Assembly: GCA_902805915.1 (NCBI GenBank)
Contig: CADCUO010000096.1
Location: 1-51,749, forward strand
Reading direction: 5' to 3'
Origin: an uncultured Propionibacteriaceae bacterium
GTDB taxonomy: Bacteria > Actinomycetota > Actinomycetes > Propionibacteriales > Propionibacteriaceae
Length of the DNA: 51,749 nucleotides
The position numbers were made by a program, and so were the translations under genes. Positions 1 to 8,938 of this stretch are shown here, one piece after another (the first letter of the stretch is position 1; each line of letters opens with the position of its first letter). The notes beneath the pieces were generated by a model that saw nothing but the letters and a program-made list of their open reading frames with translations, did not search any database and was not told where the DNA came from.

Positions 1-372
1 AGTCTTCTCCTGAGGTTGACCGCACCACCATCAAGCAACTCACCGAGGATTCCGCTTCCTTGCTTCATCCATCTCCACACCCCCAACTCGGCACGGGAGT
101 TGAGTAGGCGGGGGTGGCTGGATGGTCTTGTCGCCGCCCGCGTCCTCTATGGCGTTCTAGGGGTCGCGAAGTAGATCGGCCCGAGGACCGTCGCACGTAC
201 TCTGCAACTTTGGCGTAGCCGGCTGGCGCTCACCGGCACGGCGGTGTATCCGTCCCCGAAAATGGGAGCGCGGCAGCTTATGACATGCGTCACACCGTCC
301 ATCGCCGACTCCCAGAGTGACGAAGGTTCGGGCGGCGCGTGGTTCGCCCCACTCGTTCGACCAGGAGTCATC
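1..372. other. Stretch with no supportable gene; upstream side of a broken cupin gene
   Basis: No reading frame here resembles a known protein. A plus-strand frame open from the window edge (base 3) to a TAG at 105-107 could be the last 34 codons of a gene entering from the left, but there is nothing to identify it. From about 240 the sequence leads to a plausible Shine-Dalgarno site (AGGAG at 363-367) for the cupin remnant that follows. The region looks like accessory DNA next to the tRNA-Pro gene. Confidence 0.3.
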
Positions 373-723
373 ATGGCCACACTCGAGAAGGGCAGCTTCG
401 ACTCACCCGACGAGACCCGACCGTTTTCAAGCCCACGGGCGAGCAGAGATCGTTACGTTGGGTGACTTCAGCATCGGTAAGGGCACTTTAAACCTGGCTG
501 GAAATGGTCGAACGACGTCAAGCCGATCGCTGGAACCGACTCGTGCCAGGTCGGACATACCGGCGTCTTCGTGCAAGGTCGGATGACCGTGCGGTCCGAC
601 GACGGTACCGAGGTGTCCTACGGCCCAGGTGATGCCTTCGTGATGGCTCCGGGACACGACGCCTGGGTTGAGGGTGACGAGACCTGCATCATCTATGACA
701 CGGGCTACGCCGTGGGGGGTCAT
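373..723 (+). pseudogene. Broken cupin-domain protein gene (multiple frameshifts)
   Basis: ATG at 373 follows AGGAG at a good distance and starts MATLEKGSFDSPDETRPF in frame 1. The recognisable protein then continues in frame 3 (KPTGEQ, from 429), frame 2 (EIVTLGDFSIGKGTL, about 448-490) and returns to frame 1 from 493 (PGWKWSNDVKPIAGTDSCQ and onward to GDETCIIYDTGYAV). Joined, these pieces match small single-domain cupins, with the usual PGW.WS, the VG.VVQGRM strand and the GPGDAFVMAPGHDAW motif. At least three frame changes separate the pieces, so no intact product can be made. The expected C-terminus is also replaced by unrelated sequence after about 715. Sequencing error is possible, but three errors in 120 bases is unlikely. 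The substrate is unknown even for intact relatives. Confidence 0.6.
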
Positions 724-905
724 ACGCGAAGGCAGCGTCGGAATAGGCCCCTTGGGAGTCCCCTTGGTCGGGTGCAGGGGCGCACCCCGCTAAGGTGCCT
801 CGCAGTCCGGAGCACCTGGAAAGTTCTGAGCTTGGGGCGGCGTCGCGGGGAGACAAAGACCGGGCGTACTGTCACCGGATCCCGCCTCCCTGCTTCCAGG
901 CCGAG

Positions 906-1031
906 CTAGTGGCACCGGCAACTGTGGCGGCCGTCTGCTGTGTTGGAGTCGTAGCCGTGGCCGGCTGGCATCTCGCACCAGGGCGGGCACGGGTTCGTGG
1001 TGGACGGGGGGTGTGAGGCGGTGCTGGTCAT
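906..1031 (-). CDS. Small Cys-rich hypothetical protein, DUF6907-like, probably truncated
   Basis: An ATG at 1031 preceded by GAGAGGA starts a 41-residue product. It contains CPPWCEMPAGHGYD and then DGRHSCRCH, which resembles the CPxWC....H.......H start of small actinobacterial DUF6907-type proteins often found on mobile or accessory DNA. Relatives continue well past this His; here a TAG follows directly, so this is probably only the N-terminal part. A longer version starting at 1088 is possible but has no ribosome site. Its position between a dead cupin gene and the 3' end of tRNA-Pro suggests residue of an integrated element. The function is unknown; the Cys/His spacing suggests zinc binding (inference). 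Confidence 0.4.
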   Translation of the reverse strand: MTSTASHPPSTTNPCPPWCEMPAGHGYDSNTADGRHSCRCH

Positions 1032-1087
1032 CCTGGTTCCTCTCTTTGTGGGAGGGTGAACGGTTCTTGCATGCGATTTGCACGGCA

Positions 1088-1124
1088 CCTAGTCGAGAGT
1101 CTATTGAAACCTGATCTGACTAGG
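1088..1124 (-). terminator. Inverted repeat downstream of tRNA-Pro, possible terminator
   Basis: CCTAGTC (1088-1094) and GACTAGG (1118-1124) are perfect 7-bp complements separated by 23 nt, and begin 12 nt past the tRNA 3' end in the direction of tRNA transcription. There is no U-tract, so termination is only suggested by position. Confidence 0.3.
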
Positions 1125-1135
1125 GCTTTTGCATG

Positions 1136-1209
1136 TCGGGCTGACAGGATTCGAACCTGCGACCCCCTGGCCCCCAGCCAGGTGCGCTACCAAGCTGCGC
1201 CACAGCCCG
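1136..1209 (-). tRNA. tRNA-Pro (anticodon GGG)
   Basis: Read on the minus strand this folds as a complete cloverleaf of 74 nt. The acceptor stem is CGGGCTG/CAGCCCG, the D-arm is GCGC-AGCTTGGTA-GCGC, the anticodon arm is CCTGG-CTGGGGG-CCAGG, and the T-arm is GCAGG-TTCGAAT-CCTGT, followed by discriminator A at 1136. Position 34-36 of the loop reads GGG, which decodes CCC/CCU proline codons. CCA is not encoded; the bases after the discriminator are CAT. The gene lies 124 nt downstream of der with its own promoter-like sequence, and its 3' end faces the decayed region at 1-1100, the usual geometry of a tRNA used as an integration site. Confidence 0.95.
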
Positions 1210-1247
1210 CCGACACCACCCGCACAGAGCGGATGTCACGAAGGGGA

Positions 1248-1277
1248 ACTCTACTAGGCCCGCCTCCGGAAGCCCAA
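1248..1277 (-). promoter_or_regulatory. Predicted promoter of tRNA-Pro
   Basis: On the minus strand TTGGGC (1277-1272) and TAGAGT (1253-1248) are 18 nt apart, a housekeeping-sigma pattern. The predicted start is about 30 nt before the mature tRNA 5' end at 1209, leaving a short leader for RNase P to remove. Confidence 0.4.
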
Positions 1278-1333
1278 GCCGACGCACGGGATGTGCACCT
1301 TCGCTGGACCCATAGCAGTAGGCAGCCGCGTTG

Positions 1334-2680
1334 TTACCTGTTCTTGCGCTTCTCCCGCGCCCGTACCTCCACGTGCACGGGGGTGCCAACGAAGCCGAAC
1401 TCCTCGCGCAGCCGGCGTTCCACGAAGCGGAGGTAGCCCGCTTCGATCTGCCCGGAGGTGAAGAGGACGAACGTGGGCGGCGACGTCTGCGCCTGGGTGC
1501 CGAACAGAACTCGTGGCTGCTTGCCACCCCGTACCGGGTGTGGATGCGCGGCCACGATCCGTCCCAGGAAGGCGTTGAGCTTGCCGGTGGAGATTCGCAG
1601 TTCCCAGCTGCTCAAGGCCTGCTGGATGGCGGCTCCCAGCTTGTCCACATGCCGTCCGGTCTGTGCCGAGATGTTGATCTTTCCCGCCCACTCGAACTGC
1701 ACCAGGTCGCGCTCGATCTCCCGGTCAAGGTAGCGGCGACGTTCCTCGTCAGTCAGGTCCCACTTGTTGAAGGCGATCACCAGCGCCCGCCCCGCCTCCT
1801 CAACGGAGGTGAGGATCCGCAGGTCCTGCTCACTCAGCGGCTCGCTGGCATCCACCACCACGATGCAGACCTCAGCGCGCTCGATGGCTCCGTGGGTACG
1901 CAGGCTGGCGTAGTACTCATGACCGGACGCCTCTTTCACCCGCCGTCGGATGCCGGCCGTGTCGATGAAGCGGTAGACCTCCCCGTCGACCTCGACCAGT
2001 TCGTCGACTGGGTCCACTGTGGTGCCGGCCACGTTGTCGACCACGACACGTTGCTGCCTGGCCAACTTGTTCAGCAGGCTTGACTTGCCCACGTTCGGCT
2101 TGCCTACGATGGCCACCCGTCGCGGCCCACGCTCGACCGCCGTCCGCTCCCGCGGCGCTTCCGGAAGGGCGGCCAGGATTGCGTCCAGCAGGTCTCCGCT
2201 GCCGCGACCGTGCAGAGCGGAGACCGCGTATGGTTCACCGAGCCCCAGGTTCCACATGCTGGCCGCTTCGGCCTCGCCGCGCTGGTCATCCACCTTGTTG
2301 GCGGCCAGCACGACCGGCTTCTTGCTGCGACGCAGTACCTGCACCACAGCCTCGTCGATGTCCTGGGTGCCGACAGTGGCATCCACCACGAACAGCACGG
2401 CGTCGGCCGCCGCTATGGCGAGCTCGGCCTGTTCGGCGATCTGTGCCGCCATACCTCTCGCGTCCGGTGCCCAGCCGCCGGTGTCAACCACCACGAACTC
2501 GCGGCCGTTCCAGTTAGCGTCGTAGGAAACTCGGTCTCGGGTCACCCCTGGTACGTCTTGGACGACGGCTTCGCGTCGACCGAGGATTCGGTTGACCAGC
2601 GTGGACTTGCCCACGTTCGGCCGGCCCACTACGGCAACGACGGGCATGGTGCGCGTCTCAGCAGTCGCAGGTTCAGTCAT
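1334..2680 (-). CDS. der: Ribosome-associated GTPase Der (EngA)
   Basis: Tandem-domain GTPase needed for maturation of the 50S ribosomal subunit. The 448-residue product has two G domains: the first with GRPNVGKS at residues 19-26, DTGG near 66 and NKVD near 128; the second with GKPNVGKS at 193-200, DTAG and NKWD. A KH-like C-terminal domain follows and ends in a basic tail, as usual. Length fits the family (about 435-490). ATG at 2680 is preceded by AAAGGTG. It is the last gene of the tyrA-cmk-plsC-der run, 21 nt after plsC, and the cmk-plsC-der linkage is common in actinobacteria. Nothing odd is seen. Confidence 0.97.
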   Translation of the reverse strand: MTEPATAETRTMPVVAVVGRPNVGKSTLVNRILGRREAVVQDVPGVTRDRVSYDANWNGREFVVVDTGGWAPDARGMAAQIAEQAELAIAAADAVLFVVDATVGTQDIDEAVVQVLRRSKKPVVLAANKVDDQRGEAEAASMWNLGLGEPYAVSALHGRGSGDLLDAILAALPEAPRERTAVERGPRRVAIVGKPNVGKSSLLNKLARQQRVVVDNVAGTTVDPVDELVEVDGEVYRFIDTAGIRRRVKEASGHEYYASLRTHGAIERAEVCIVVVDASEPLSEQDLRILTSVEEAGRALVIAFNKWDLTDEERRRYLDREIERDLVQFEWAGKINISAQTGRHVDKLGAAIQQALSSWELRISTGKLNAFLGRIVAAHPHPVRGGKQPRVLFGTQAQTSPPTFVLFTSGQIEAGYLRFVERRLREEFGFVGTPVHVEVRAREKRKNR

Positions 2681-2701
2681 GTGTCACCTTTATGATCTTT
2701 T

Positions 2702-3457
2702 TCAGGTCTTGCGCGGTTTCGCCTTTGGGGGCCCGGGCAAGGGTAGTCCAGTGAGGGCCTGCGCCGCGATTACGTGTTCAGCCAGATGCGTACGGATCTG
2801 CTCGGTGTGCTCGGCGACCACCGACTTGCGCCGTGGCCAGTCCGAACGGGGTAGGTGGAGCGGCTCGCCGTAGACCACGTGGATACGGGCTCGGCGGTGT
2901 GGCACCTCGCCAGTGGTCTGTCCCGGGTCCCGGGTCCCCAGCAGGGCCACGGGGACCACCGGCGCACCGGTGACCATGGCCAGGTAGGCAGCTCCACCTC
3001 GAGCGAAACGGACCTCTCCTGCTCCACGGATACCTTCGGGAAACACGATCAGGACCCGTCGTGACTGCAGCACCTGGAGCGAGCGGCTGATGGCGTGCTT
3101 GTCGACGCCGCTACGGTCGATCGGTATCTGCCCGATCCTGCCCAGGAACCGACCCAAGGTGCCGTGGAACAGCTCCCGCTTGGCCAGTACGAAGGACAGG
3201 CGTCGGTTGCTGGCCACCAGCACCGGTCCGTCGAGGAAACCCAGGTGGTTCGCGGCTAGGATGACCGGGCCGTGTGCTGGCACATGCTCGGCGCCGTGGA
3301 CATCGATCCGCCAGTAGGAACGCATCACCAGCTTCGCGACCGGCTTGGCTAACCGCAGGAAGAACTCCTCCACTGGTGGGAGGTCGTCTAGATGCGGCAG
3401 GTCCGGGCTGATCCCGAGTGGGAGCTTCTCGTACCGATCGTGCGGTTGCAGACTCAC
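2702..3457 (-). CDS. plsC: 1-acyl-sn-glycerol-3-phosphate acyltransferase family protein
   Basis: Membrane-associated acyltransferase of the PlsC type, expected to acylate lysophosphatidate to phosphatidate in phospholipid synthesis. The catalytic HX4D motif is NHLGFLD (His71, Asp76), and the phosphate-binding block is VFPEGIR further on. Length (251 aa) is normal. Start and stop overlap cmk by 4 nt (ATGA at 3454-3457), so translation is coupled. Actinobacterial genomes carry several PlsC paralogues, so the exact acyl acceptor cannot be assigned from sequence; the family call is firm. Confidence 0.9.
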   Translation of the reverse strand: MSLQPHDRYEKLPLGISPDLPHLDDLPPVEEFFLRLAKPVAKLVMRSYWRIDVHGAEHVPAHGPVILAANHLGFLDGPVLVASNRRLSFVLAKRELFHGTLGRFLGRIGQIPIDRSGVDKHAISRSLQVLQSRRVLIVFPEGIRGAGEVRFARGGAAYLAMVTGAPVVPVALLGTRDPGQTTGEVPHRRARIHVVYGEPLHLPRSDWPRRKSVVAEHTEQIRTHLAEHVIAAQALTGLPLPGPPKAKPRKT

Positions 3458-4164
3458 GTCGCGGCCTTGACGCTGCAGTTGGCATCCGCAAGGGCGCAGA
3501 TGGCGTCGATCACCTGCTCCAAGGTGAGATGGGTCGAGTCGATGACAGTGACGCCAGGAGCAGCGGCCTCGAACTGTGCCACCGTCGAGTCGTCCCGATC
3601 TCGGCGGATGACCTGGTCCGTTACGGCCTCCTGGTCGACCTTGTCGCCGAGCTCGGCGTGGCGCCGCGCCACCCGGGCGACTGGATCAGCCACCAGCAGC
3701 ACTCGTACGTCCGCGTCGGGGGCCACCACGGTGGTGATGTCGCGCCCCTCGGCGACGATACCGTCCTCGGCTTGGATGATGAGCTCACGCTGCCGTGCCA
3801 CCAGGTCTGCACGAACCTGAAGGTTGGTGGCCACTTGGCTCACGGCGGCGGAGACCCGAGGTTCCCGGATCGCCGCGGTGACGTCGGTGCCGTTGATGGC
3901 GATCGTCGCGTCGCGGGGGTCCAGACCGATGGTGTAGACCGCCTCACCGACCAGCCGTCCGATGGCAGCGTGATCGCTGATATCGGCGCCCGACTCAAGC
4001 ACCAACCAGGTGGCCGCCCGGTACATCGCACCGGTGTCGAGGAAAGCCAGGCCCAGACGTGTTGCCACCCCACGGGAGGTGCTGGATTTGCCTGAGCCGC
4101 TGGGCCCGTCGATAGCTATGACCAGTGGACGGTTCTGCTGCTTGGCCTCGGACACGACCGTCAT
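3454..4164 (-). CDS. cmk: Cytidylate kinase
   Basis: Phosphorylates CMP and dCMP using ATP in pyrimidine nucleotide recycling. The P-loop GPSGSGKSS is at residues 20-28, followed by the family signature LDTGAMYRAATW and, later, the GRDITTVV segment of the nucleoside-binding region. The 236-residue length is typical. ATG at 4164 gives the usual short N-terminal lead before the P-loop. The gene is coupled to plsC by a 4-nt overlap and lies 81 nt downstream of tyrA. That gap has no obvious ribosome site or -10 box, so it is probably read from the upstream operon. Confidence 0.97.
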   Translation of the reverse strand: MTVVSEAKQQNRPLVIAIDGPSGSGKSSTSRGVATRLGLAFLDTGAMYRAATWLVLESGADISDHAAIGRLVGEAVYTIGLDPRDATIAINGTDVTAAIREPRVSAAVSQVATNLQVRADLVARQRELIIQAEDGIVAEGRDITTVVAPDADVRVLLVADPVARVARRHAELGDKVDQEAVTDQVIRRDRDDSTVAQFEAAAPGVTVIDSTHLTLEQVIDAICALADANCSVKAAT

Positions 4165-4245
4165 CGTACTTGGCCGTGTGGACGGGCCACTAACGGATGC
4201 CGCGCTCGGCCGCTCAAGCCTGGAGCTGCTCAGGGTCTGCCTCGC

Positions 4246-5322
4246 TCAGGCCTGGACCGACCAGCCGTGCCCGATCATGGCCGAGGTCAACCCGGGCGCC
4301 TGCTCAGGAGCAACGGAGAGGCTCAGGTAGCCGACCTGGCGGGCCTGGTCATGCTCGATGGAGATGTCTTCCACGTTGACACCGGCCTCCCCGACCAGCG
4401 CGAACAACCGTCCCAGCGCGCCCGGTGCATCGGGGATCTCCACCACCACGCGGGTGTATGCCACCTGAGCCGAGCCGTGCTTGCCCGGGATCCGGCGGAT
4501 GCCCTCGACGCCTCGGGTCAGCTGCGCCAGCAGCTGACCGGTTTCGGGGCTCTCCACCGCTTTGATGACCTGGTCGAGCTGGTCCTGCACCGCGCGGAGC
4601 TCCGACAGCACCGCGGCGGAGTTGGCACCCAGGATCTGCACCCAGAGCTCCGGGTCGCTTCCCGCTATCCGGGTGACGTCCCGCAGCCCCTGGCCGGCCA
4701 ACAACAGGTGCTCGCTCGGTACCCCCGTCAGGTGACTGGCCATCAGGACCGACATCAGATGAGGCAGGTGTGACACTCGAGCGACCGCTGCGTCGTGGTC
4801 GTCGACGTCCATCACCACTTGGCGTGCCCCGCACGCCTGCACCATGGCGGCCACTGCTGCGACAGAGGTCGCCGCGGATCGGCGGTGCGGCGTGATCACC
4901 CAGGTCCGGTCCCGGAACAGGTCGGCCCGGGCAGTCATCGGTCCGGAATGCTGCGAGCCCGCCATGGGATGTGAACCCACGTAGCGGTCAAGGTCCAGAC
5001 CGCTGTCCCACAGCGCCGCAAGCACCCCTGCTTTGACCGAGCCGACGTCGGTGACGGTCGCATGCCGGTACGACTCTAGGGCCTGTGCGATCACCTGCGG
5101 CAGCGCGCGCGGCGGCACGGCGGCCACCACCAGGCTCACCTCTGCTGGGGCTGGCGGATCCACAGTTCCGGCCCCCAGCTCGGCGGCCACCAACGCATGC
5201 GACATCTTCTGGTCGCGCAGATGGACGGTGGTTCCGCCTGCCGTCAGGGCGCAGCCGATAGAAGCCCCCACCAGACCGGTACCAATCACGACCGCTGCTG
5301 ACGGCGCTGTCGGCTCGGTCAC
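4246..5322 (-). CDS. tyrA: Prephenate dehydrogenase with C-terminal ACT domain
   Basis: Converts prephenate to 4-hydroxyphenylpyruvate in tyrosine synthesis. The N-terminal Rossmann motif GTGLVG is at residues 14-19; [12 protein letters not shown] carries the substrate-binding His, and [11 protein letters not shown] matches the helical core. The last ~75 residues form an ACT domain ([16 protein letters not shown]), implying feedback control by an aromatic amino acid. Length (358 aa) is typical of ACT-containing actinobacterial TyrA. The start overlaps the prcA stop (ATGA, 5319-5322), so it is translationally coupled to the proteasome alpha-subunit gene, an unexpected partner. No separate promoter is visible. 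Confidence 0.93.
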   Translation of the reverse strand: MTEPTAPSAAVVIGTGLVGASIGCALTAGGTTVHLRDQKMSHALVAAELGAGTVDPPAPAEVSLVVAAVPPRALPQVIAQALESYRHATVTDVGSVKAGVLAALWDSGLDLDRYVGSHPMAGSQHSGPMTARADLFRDRTWVITPHRRSAATSVAAVAAMVQACGARQVVMDVDDHDAAVARVSHLPHLMSVLMASHLTGVPSEHLLLAGQGLRDVTRIAGSDPELWVQILGANSAAVLSELRAVQDQLDQVIKAVESPETGQLLAQLTRGVEGIRRIPGKHGSAQVAYTRVVVEIPDAPGALGRLFALVGEAGVNVEDISIEHDQARQVGYLSLSVAPEQAPGLTSAMIGHGWSVQA

Positions 5323-6197
5323 GCCGGCGAACTCGGTGACTGGCTCTCCGGGGGTTGGCTGGGTGACGGTTGGCTCGACGGCGACGCGGGCTCTGCGCGC
5401 TCAGCCTCGGGAACCTGGACCTCCGCGACCGTCGCTGTGTAAGCGGTTGGCGCGGGTGGCTCCCGTTCCGGTTCTGGAGGCGGCTCGGCGCCCCCAGGGG
5501 TGAGCAGGCTGGCCAGCCGCTCACCCCGGATCCGCCGGAACTTCCGCGGCAGTGCCCGGGTGCGGTCCAAGATGGCGACCTCGAGAGCCTCCACTTCGAT
5601 GGTCCGGGGACCGGCGCCAGGCCCACTGTCGGAGCTGAGCGCGGCCACAGCCAGCTGGATGGCTTCGGAAAGGCTGAGGTTGCGCTGGTAGCCCTTCCGC
5701 AGGGCTTCGGCCACGACGTCGGCGGAGCCGCCCATCACGGCGAAGTTTTCCTCATCTGCCACCGAGCCGTCGTAGGTCAGCCGGTAGATCTGGTCCTGAC
5801 TTGGCTCGGCACCCAGCTCAGCAACCACGATCTCGACCTCGTAGGGCTTCTCCCCACCGGAGGAGAAGATGGTTCCCAGCAGCTGAGCGTAGGCGTTCGC
5901 CAGTCCGCGCGCTGTCACGTCGGTGCGGTCGTAGCTGTAGCCGCGCAGGTCGGCGTACCGGATCCCGGCCGTGCGGAGGTTCTCGAACTCGTTGTAGCGG
6001 CCTACGGCGGCGAAAGCGATCCGGTCGTAGATCTCGCTCACCTTGTGCAGGGCCTGCGATCGATTCTCGGCCACGAACAAGATGCCGTCGGCGTAGTGCA
6101 GCACCACCACGGACCGGCCACGAGCGATCCCTTTCCGGGCGAAGTCCGCCCGATCCTTCATCTGCTGCTCGGGAGCAACGTAGAACGGCATGCTCAT
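5319..6197 (-). CDS. prcA: Proteasome alpha subunit PrcA
   Basis: Forms the outer rings of the bacterial 20S proteasome and docks the Arc/Mpa ATPase. The start [16 protein letters not shown] matches the conserved alpha-subunit N-terminus and forms an ATGA overlap with the prcB stop (6194-6197). A frame open much further upstream is just overlap with prcB. The conserved core ([35 protein letters not shown]) spans about residues 15-235. The tail after about 245 is rich in Pro, Glu and Ser, making this version (292 aa) longer than the usual 240-280. The overlap with tyrA downstream is unusual; pafA, which often follows in other actinobacteria, is not here. Confidence 0.95.
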   Translation of the reverse strand: MSMPFYVAPEQQMKDRADFARKGIARGRSVVVLHYADGILFVAENRSQALHKVSEIYDRIAFAAVGRYNEFENLRTAGIRYADLRGYSYDRTDVTARGLANAYAQLLGTIFSSGGEKPYEVEIVVAELGAEPSQDQIYRLTYDGSVADEENFAVMGGSADVVAEALRKGYQRNLSLSEAIQLAVAALSSDSGPGAGPRTIEVEALEVAILDRTRALPRKFRRIRGERLASLLTPGGAEPPPEPEREPPAPTAYTATVAEVQVPEAERAEPASPSSQPSPSQPPESQSPSSPA

Positions 6198-7033
6198 GTC
6201 AGCGGGGCTCCGGGTCCGTCTGGGTGCTGCATCCGCGCTTGAACCACCCGGTTCACCATGTCGGCCACCTGCGCCTCCGCGACGCGGTCGACGCCGTCGG
6301 CGGAAGCGACCATGACCACCGGGAAGATCCTGCGGGTCAGGTCGGGGCCTCCGGTCGCGGAGTCGTCGTCGGCTGCGTCGTACAGCGCCTGGATCAGCGC
6401 CATCGCCGCGCAACCAGCATCGAGGTCTGGCCGGTACAGCTTCTTCAGCGAGCCACGGGCGAAGATCGACCCTGAGCCCACCGAGAAGAAGGAGTGCTCC
6501 TCGTACCGGCCCCCGGTCGCGTCGTAGGAGAAGATACGACCCTCCGAGCTGGCCAGGTCCCAACCGGCGAACAGCGGTACAACCACCAACCCCTGCATGG
6601 CCAGCGGAAGGTTCTGCCGGATCATCGTGGCCAGCCGGTTCGCCTTGCCCACCAGGGACAGCGGTGCCCCCTCGAGCTTCTCGTAGTGCTCCAGCTCCAC
6701 CTGGAACAACCCAACCATCTCAACGGCAATGCCGGCAGCCCCGGCGATGCCGATGATGGAGTACTCGTCGGCCGGGTAGACCTTCTCGATGTCGCGCTGG
6801 GCGATCAGGTTTCCCATGGTGGCACGGCGATCACCCGCCATCACCACCCCACCTGGAAACGTTGCCGCAACGATGGTGGTGCCGTGCGGACCCAACTCGC
6901 CCGCACCCGGCGCGGCGCTGCGGGCGGTAGGCAGCACGTTGGGCGCAACGGCAGCGGCTAGGTCAGAGAAAGACGAGGATCCGGTCCGCAGGAACTCCCT
7001 GGGGAGCCCTCCGCTGAAGTTCTCGTCTCTCAC
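6194..7033 (-). CDS. prcB: Proteasome beta subunit PrcB
   Basis: Catalytic subunit of the 20S proteasome. An N-terminal propeptide of about 51 residues ends in ELGPHG, and cleavage before TTIVAATF would expose Thr52 as nucleophile. The partner residues of the Ntn-hydrolase fold are recognisable (GDRRATMGN, and the Lys in [11 protein letters not shown]). GSGSIFARG and the C-terminal D-rich region are also as expected. The GTG at 7033 overlaps the pup stop (7030-7033) and has AAGGGCGG just upstream, inside pup. Length (279 aa) is typical. It is the middle gene of the dop-pup-prcB-prcA set, ensuring co-translation with prcA. Confidence 0.97.
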   Translation of the reverse strand: MRDENFSGGLPREFLRTGSSSFSDLAAAVAPNVLPTARSAAPGAGELGPHGTTIVAATFPGGVVMAGDRRATMGNLIAQRDIEKVYPADEYSIIGIAGAAGIAVEMVGLFQVELEHYEKLEGAPLSLVGKANRLATMIRQNLPLAMQGLVVVPLFAGWDLASSEGRIFSYDATGGRYEEHSFFSVGSGSIFARGSLKKLYRPDLDAGCAAMALIQALYDAADDDSATGGPDLTRRIFPVVMVASADGVDRVAEAQVADMVNRVVQARMQHPDGPGAPLT

Positions 7034-7230
7034 TGGCCGCCCTTCTGGACGAAGGAACGCACGAACTCCTCCGCGTTCACCTCTAGGACGTCATCGATCT
7101 CGTCAAGCAGGGAGTCCACCTCGGAGTCAAGCTCTGCCTTGTGGGCTGCATCGGCGGGCGCGACCTCGGCGACCTCCTGGTCGTCCTCGGATCTGCGTGT
7201 CTTGCGCTGACTTTGTTCTGACTCGGCCAT
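7030..7230 (-). CDS. pup: Prokaryotic ubiquitin-like protein Pup
   Basis: Small, largely disordered protein tag that is attached to lysines of substrates and recognised by the Arc/Mpa coiled coils. The 66-residue form starting at ATG 7230 has an excellent site (AAGGAG, 5 nt away). A longer frame from 7296 has no such signal. The C-terminus is FVQKGGQ, so Dop must first deamidate the terminal Gln to Glu before ligation, as in mycobacteria. The acidic segment at about residues 32-58 ([18 protein letters not shown]) is the part that forms the helix on binding the ATPase. The 62-nt gap from dop is the longest within the set. Confidence 0.97.
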   Translation of the reverse strand: MAESEQSQRKTRRSEDDQEVAEVAPADAAHKAELDSEVDSLLDEIDDVLEVNAEEFVRSFVQKGGQ

Positions 7231-7292
7231 GGTGCTCCTTACGGGTTGTTCCCCAAGCCTAGTGGCGTCGACCGACAGTCTGGCTGAAGGCC

Positions 7293-8813
7293 TCACCGAC
7301 CCAGCGCAGCGAAGAGCTCAGTGACGTCGGAGCAGGAGTCGATCATCTGCCCGACCTGTTCCCTGGTGCCGCGCAGCGGGTCGAGCAGCGGGATGCGTTG
7401 CAGAGCGGGCCGATCAGGCACATCGAAGATCACTGAGTCCCACGACGCCGCCACCACCGAACCGCCGAACTTCTCCATCACCCGACCACGGAAGTACGCG
7501 CGGGTGTCCTCTGGGGGTGTGGTACGTGCGCGTTCGATCTCGTCCCCGCTGAGCAGGGTCTGCATCTTTCCCTTGCCCACCAACGCCGCGTACAGGCTCC
7601 GCCGGGAGTCCACATCGGCGTACTGCAAGTCGATCAGGGCCAGCTTCGGTGAGTCCCAGCCGAGAGAGTCGCGGTCGCGGTAGGACTGCATCAGCTTCAG
7701 CTTGGCCACCCAGTCAAGCTGGTCGGCCAGCTCGAACGGGTCACGGCGCAGCGCGTCCAGGCAGTCCTGCCAGCGGGTGAAGACATCCTTGGCTTCGATC
7801 TGCGCCGGCTCACTCAGCTCCGCAGCGATCGTCTCGAAGTACGCCCGGGCCGAGTGCAGGTAGACCTCCTGCAGGTCCACCGCGGTCATGGTTTGGCCGC
7901 CGGTGAGTGTGACCCTGGCCTGCGCGGTGACGTCATGGCTGATCGCGCGCATGGTCGCTACCGGCGCCGCTACCCGGACGTCGGCCTGCAATGCACCGGC
8001 CTCGATCATCCGCAGCACCCAGGAGGCGGAGCCAACCTTGAGGTAGGTCGAGATCTCTGACAGGTTGGCGTCGCCGGTGATGACGTGCAGCCGGCGGTGC
8101 TTGCTGGCGTCGGCGTGTGGTTCGTCTCTGGTGTTGATGATGGGACGGTTCAGCGTCGTCTCCAGTCCCACCTCCGCCTCGAAGAAGTCGGCCCGCTGGC
8201 TGAGCTGGAAACCGTGCTGCTGGCTGGTCTGTCCGATGCCGACCCGACCCGCGCCGCTGATCACCTGCCGCGACACCAGGAAACCGGTGAACTGGGTGAC
8301 AACCCGGTCGAAAGGGGTCGCGCGGGAGAGCAGGTAGTTCTCGTGGGTGCCGTACGAGGCCCCCTTGCCGTCGGTGTTGTTCTTGTACAGCCGGACCGAA
8401 CGCCCCAGGGACTGGCTGGCCCGTTGCGCAGCGATCGCCATCACCAGGTCCCCGGCCTTGTCGAAGCGGACGACGTCGATGGCTGATGTGACCTCGGGGC
8501 CGGAGTACTCCGGATGGGCATGGTCGACATAGAGCCGGGCGCCGTTGGTCAAGATCAAGTTCGCCATGCCCAGCTCGGTGTCGGTCAGCTGGTCGGGATG
8601 GGCCTGGCCTCGGGTCACCTCGTAGCCACGGAGGTCGCGCAGCGGCGACTCCGTTTCGTAGTCCCAGCCGGCAGGGCGACCTGGGGCCGACGAACCGTAG
8701 GCCTTGACCACGTGGTTCGACAGCTGCATCGGGTGCAGGTCGATGTCGTCGGGCGCGCCGAGAGCACTGATGCCGTACTCGGTCTCGATGCCCATCACCG
8801 TCGCCTCTGCCAT
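7293..8813 (-). CDS. dop: Pup deamidase / depupylase Dop
   Basis: Carboxylate-amine ligase-fold enzyme that deamidates the C-terminal Gln of Pup and also removes Pup from substrates. The ATP-site signature GIETEYGIS is at residues 8-16, followed by DHAHPEYSGPE and LYKNNTDGKGASYGTHENYL, all hallmarks of the Dop/PafA family. The insertion HPMQLSNHVVKAYG after residue 27 favours Dop over PafA, as does direct linkage to pup. Length (506 aa) fits. The ATG at 8813 sits 7 nt after a TACGCT -10 box and has no Shine-Dalgarno sequence, so the mRNA is probably leaderless. PafA itself is not in this window. Confidence 0.95.
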   Translation of the reverse strand: MAEATVMGIETEYGISALGAPDDIDLHPMQLSNHVVKAYGSSAPGRPAGWDYETESPLRDLRGYEVTRGQAHPDQLTDTELGMANLILTNGARLYVDHAHPEYSGPEVTSAIDVVRFDKAGDLVMAIAAQRASQSLGRSVRLYKNNTDGKGASYGTHENYLLSRATPFDRVVTQFTGFLVSRQVISGAGRVGIGQTSQQHGFQLSQRADFFEAEVGLETTLNRPIINTRDEPHADASKHRRLHVITGDANLSEISTYLKVGSASWVLRMIEAGALQADVRVAAPVATMRAISHDVTAQARVTLTGGQTMTAVDLQEVYLHSARAYFETIAAELSEPAQIEAKDVFTRWQDCLDALRRDPFELADQLDWVAKLKLMQSYRDRDSLGWDSPKLALIDLQYADVDSRRSLYAALVGKGKMQTLLSGDEIERARTTPPEDTRAYFRGRVMEKFGGSVVAASWDSVIFDVPDRPALQRIPLLDPLRGTREQVGQMIDSCSDVTELFAALGR

Positions 8814-8820
8814 GTCACCC

Positions 8821-8826
8821 AGCGTA
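8821..8826 (-). promoter_or_regulatory. Predicted leaderless -10 box for dop
   Basis: TACGCT on the minus strand fits TANNNT and lies 7 nt before the dop ATG. There is no ribosome-binding site between them, so the A of the ATG is the likely transcription start. It would drive dop-pup-prcB-prcA-tyrA. Confidence 0.5.
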
Positions 8827-8925
8827 GTGCCCCATAGTTGACGCCTCGGCGACCTGAGCGGCCACAGCCTATGGCGTCGAGGTCGCCAATAAGAGCTACT
8901 GGCACCGACGCCGTCCCAGCGGGCG

Positions 8926-8931
8926 TAGAGT
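8926..8931 (+). promoter_or_regulatory. Predicted leaderless -10 box for the DUF3054 gene
   Basis: TAGAGT on the plus strand lies exactly 7 nt before the GTG at 8939, with no Shine-Dalgarno sequence. Together with the dop -10 box it defines a compact divergent promoter region (8814-8938). Confidence 0.5.
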
Positions 8932-8938
8932 CACGCCC

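Noticed and set aside
3-107. Possible 3' end of a gene entering from the left edge
   Set aside because: Only 34 codons, no similarity and no way to see the start; not strong enough to call a CDS.
5319-6563. Extended prcA start at 6563
   Set aside because: The extra 122 codons overlap prcB in another frame; the conserved PrcA N-terminus starts at 6197 with an ATGA overlap.
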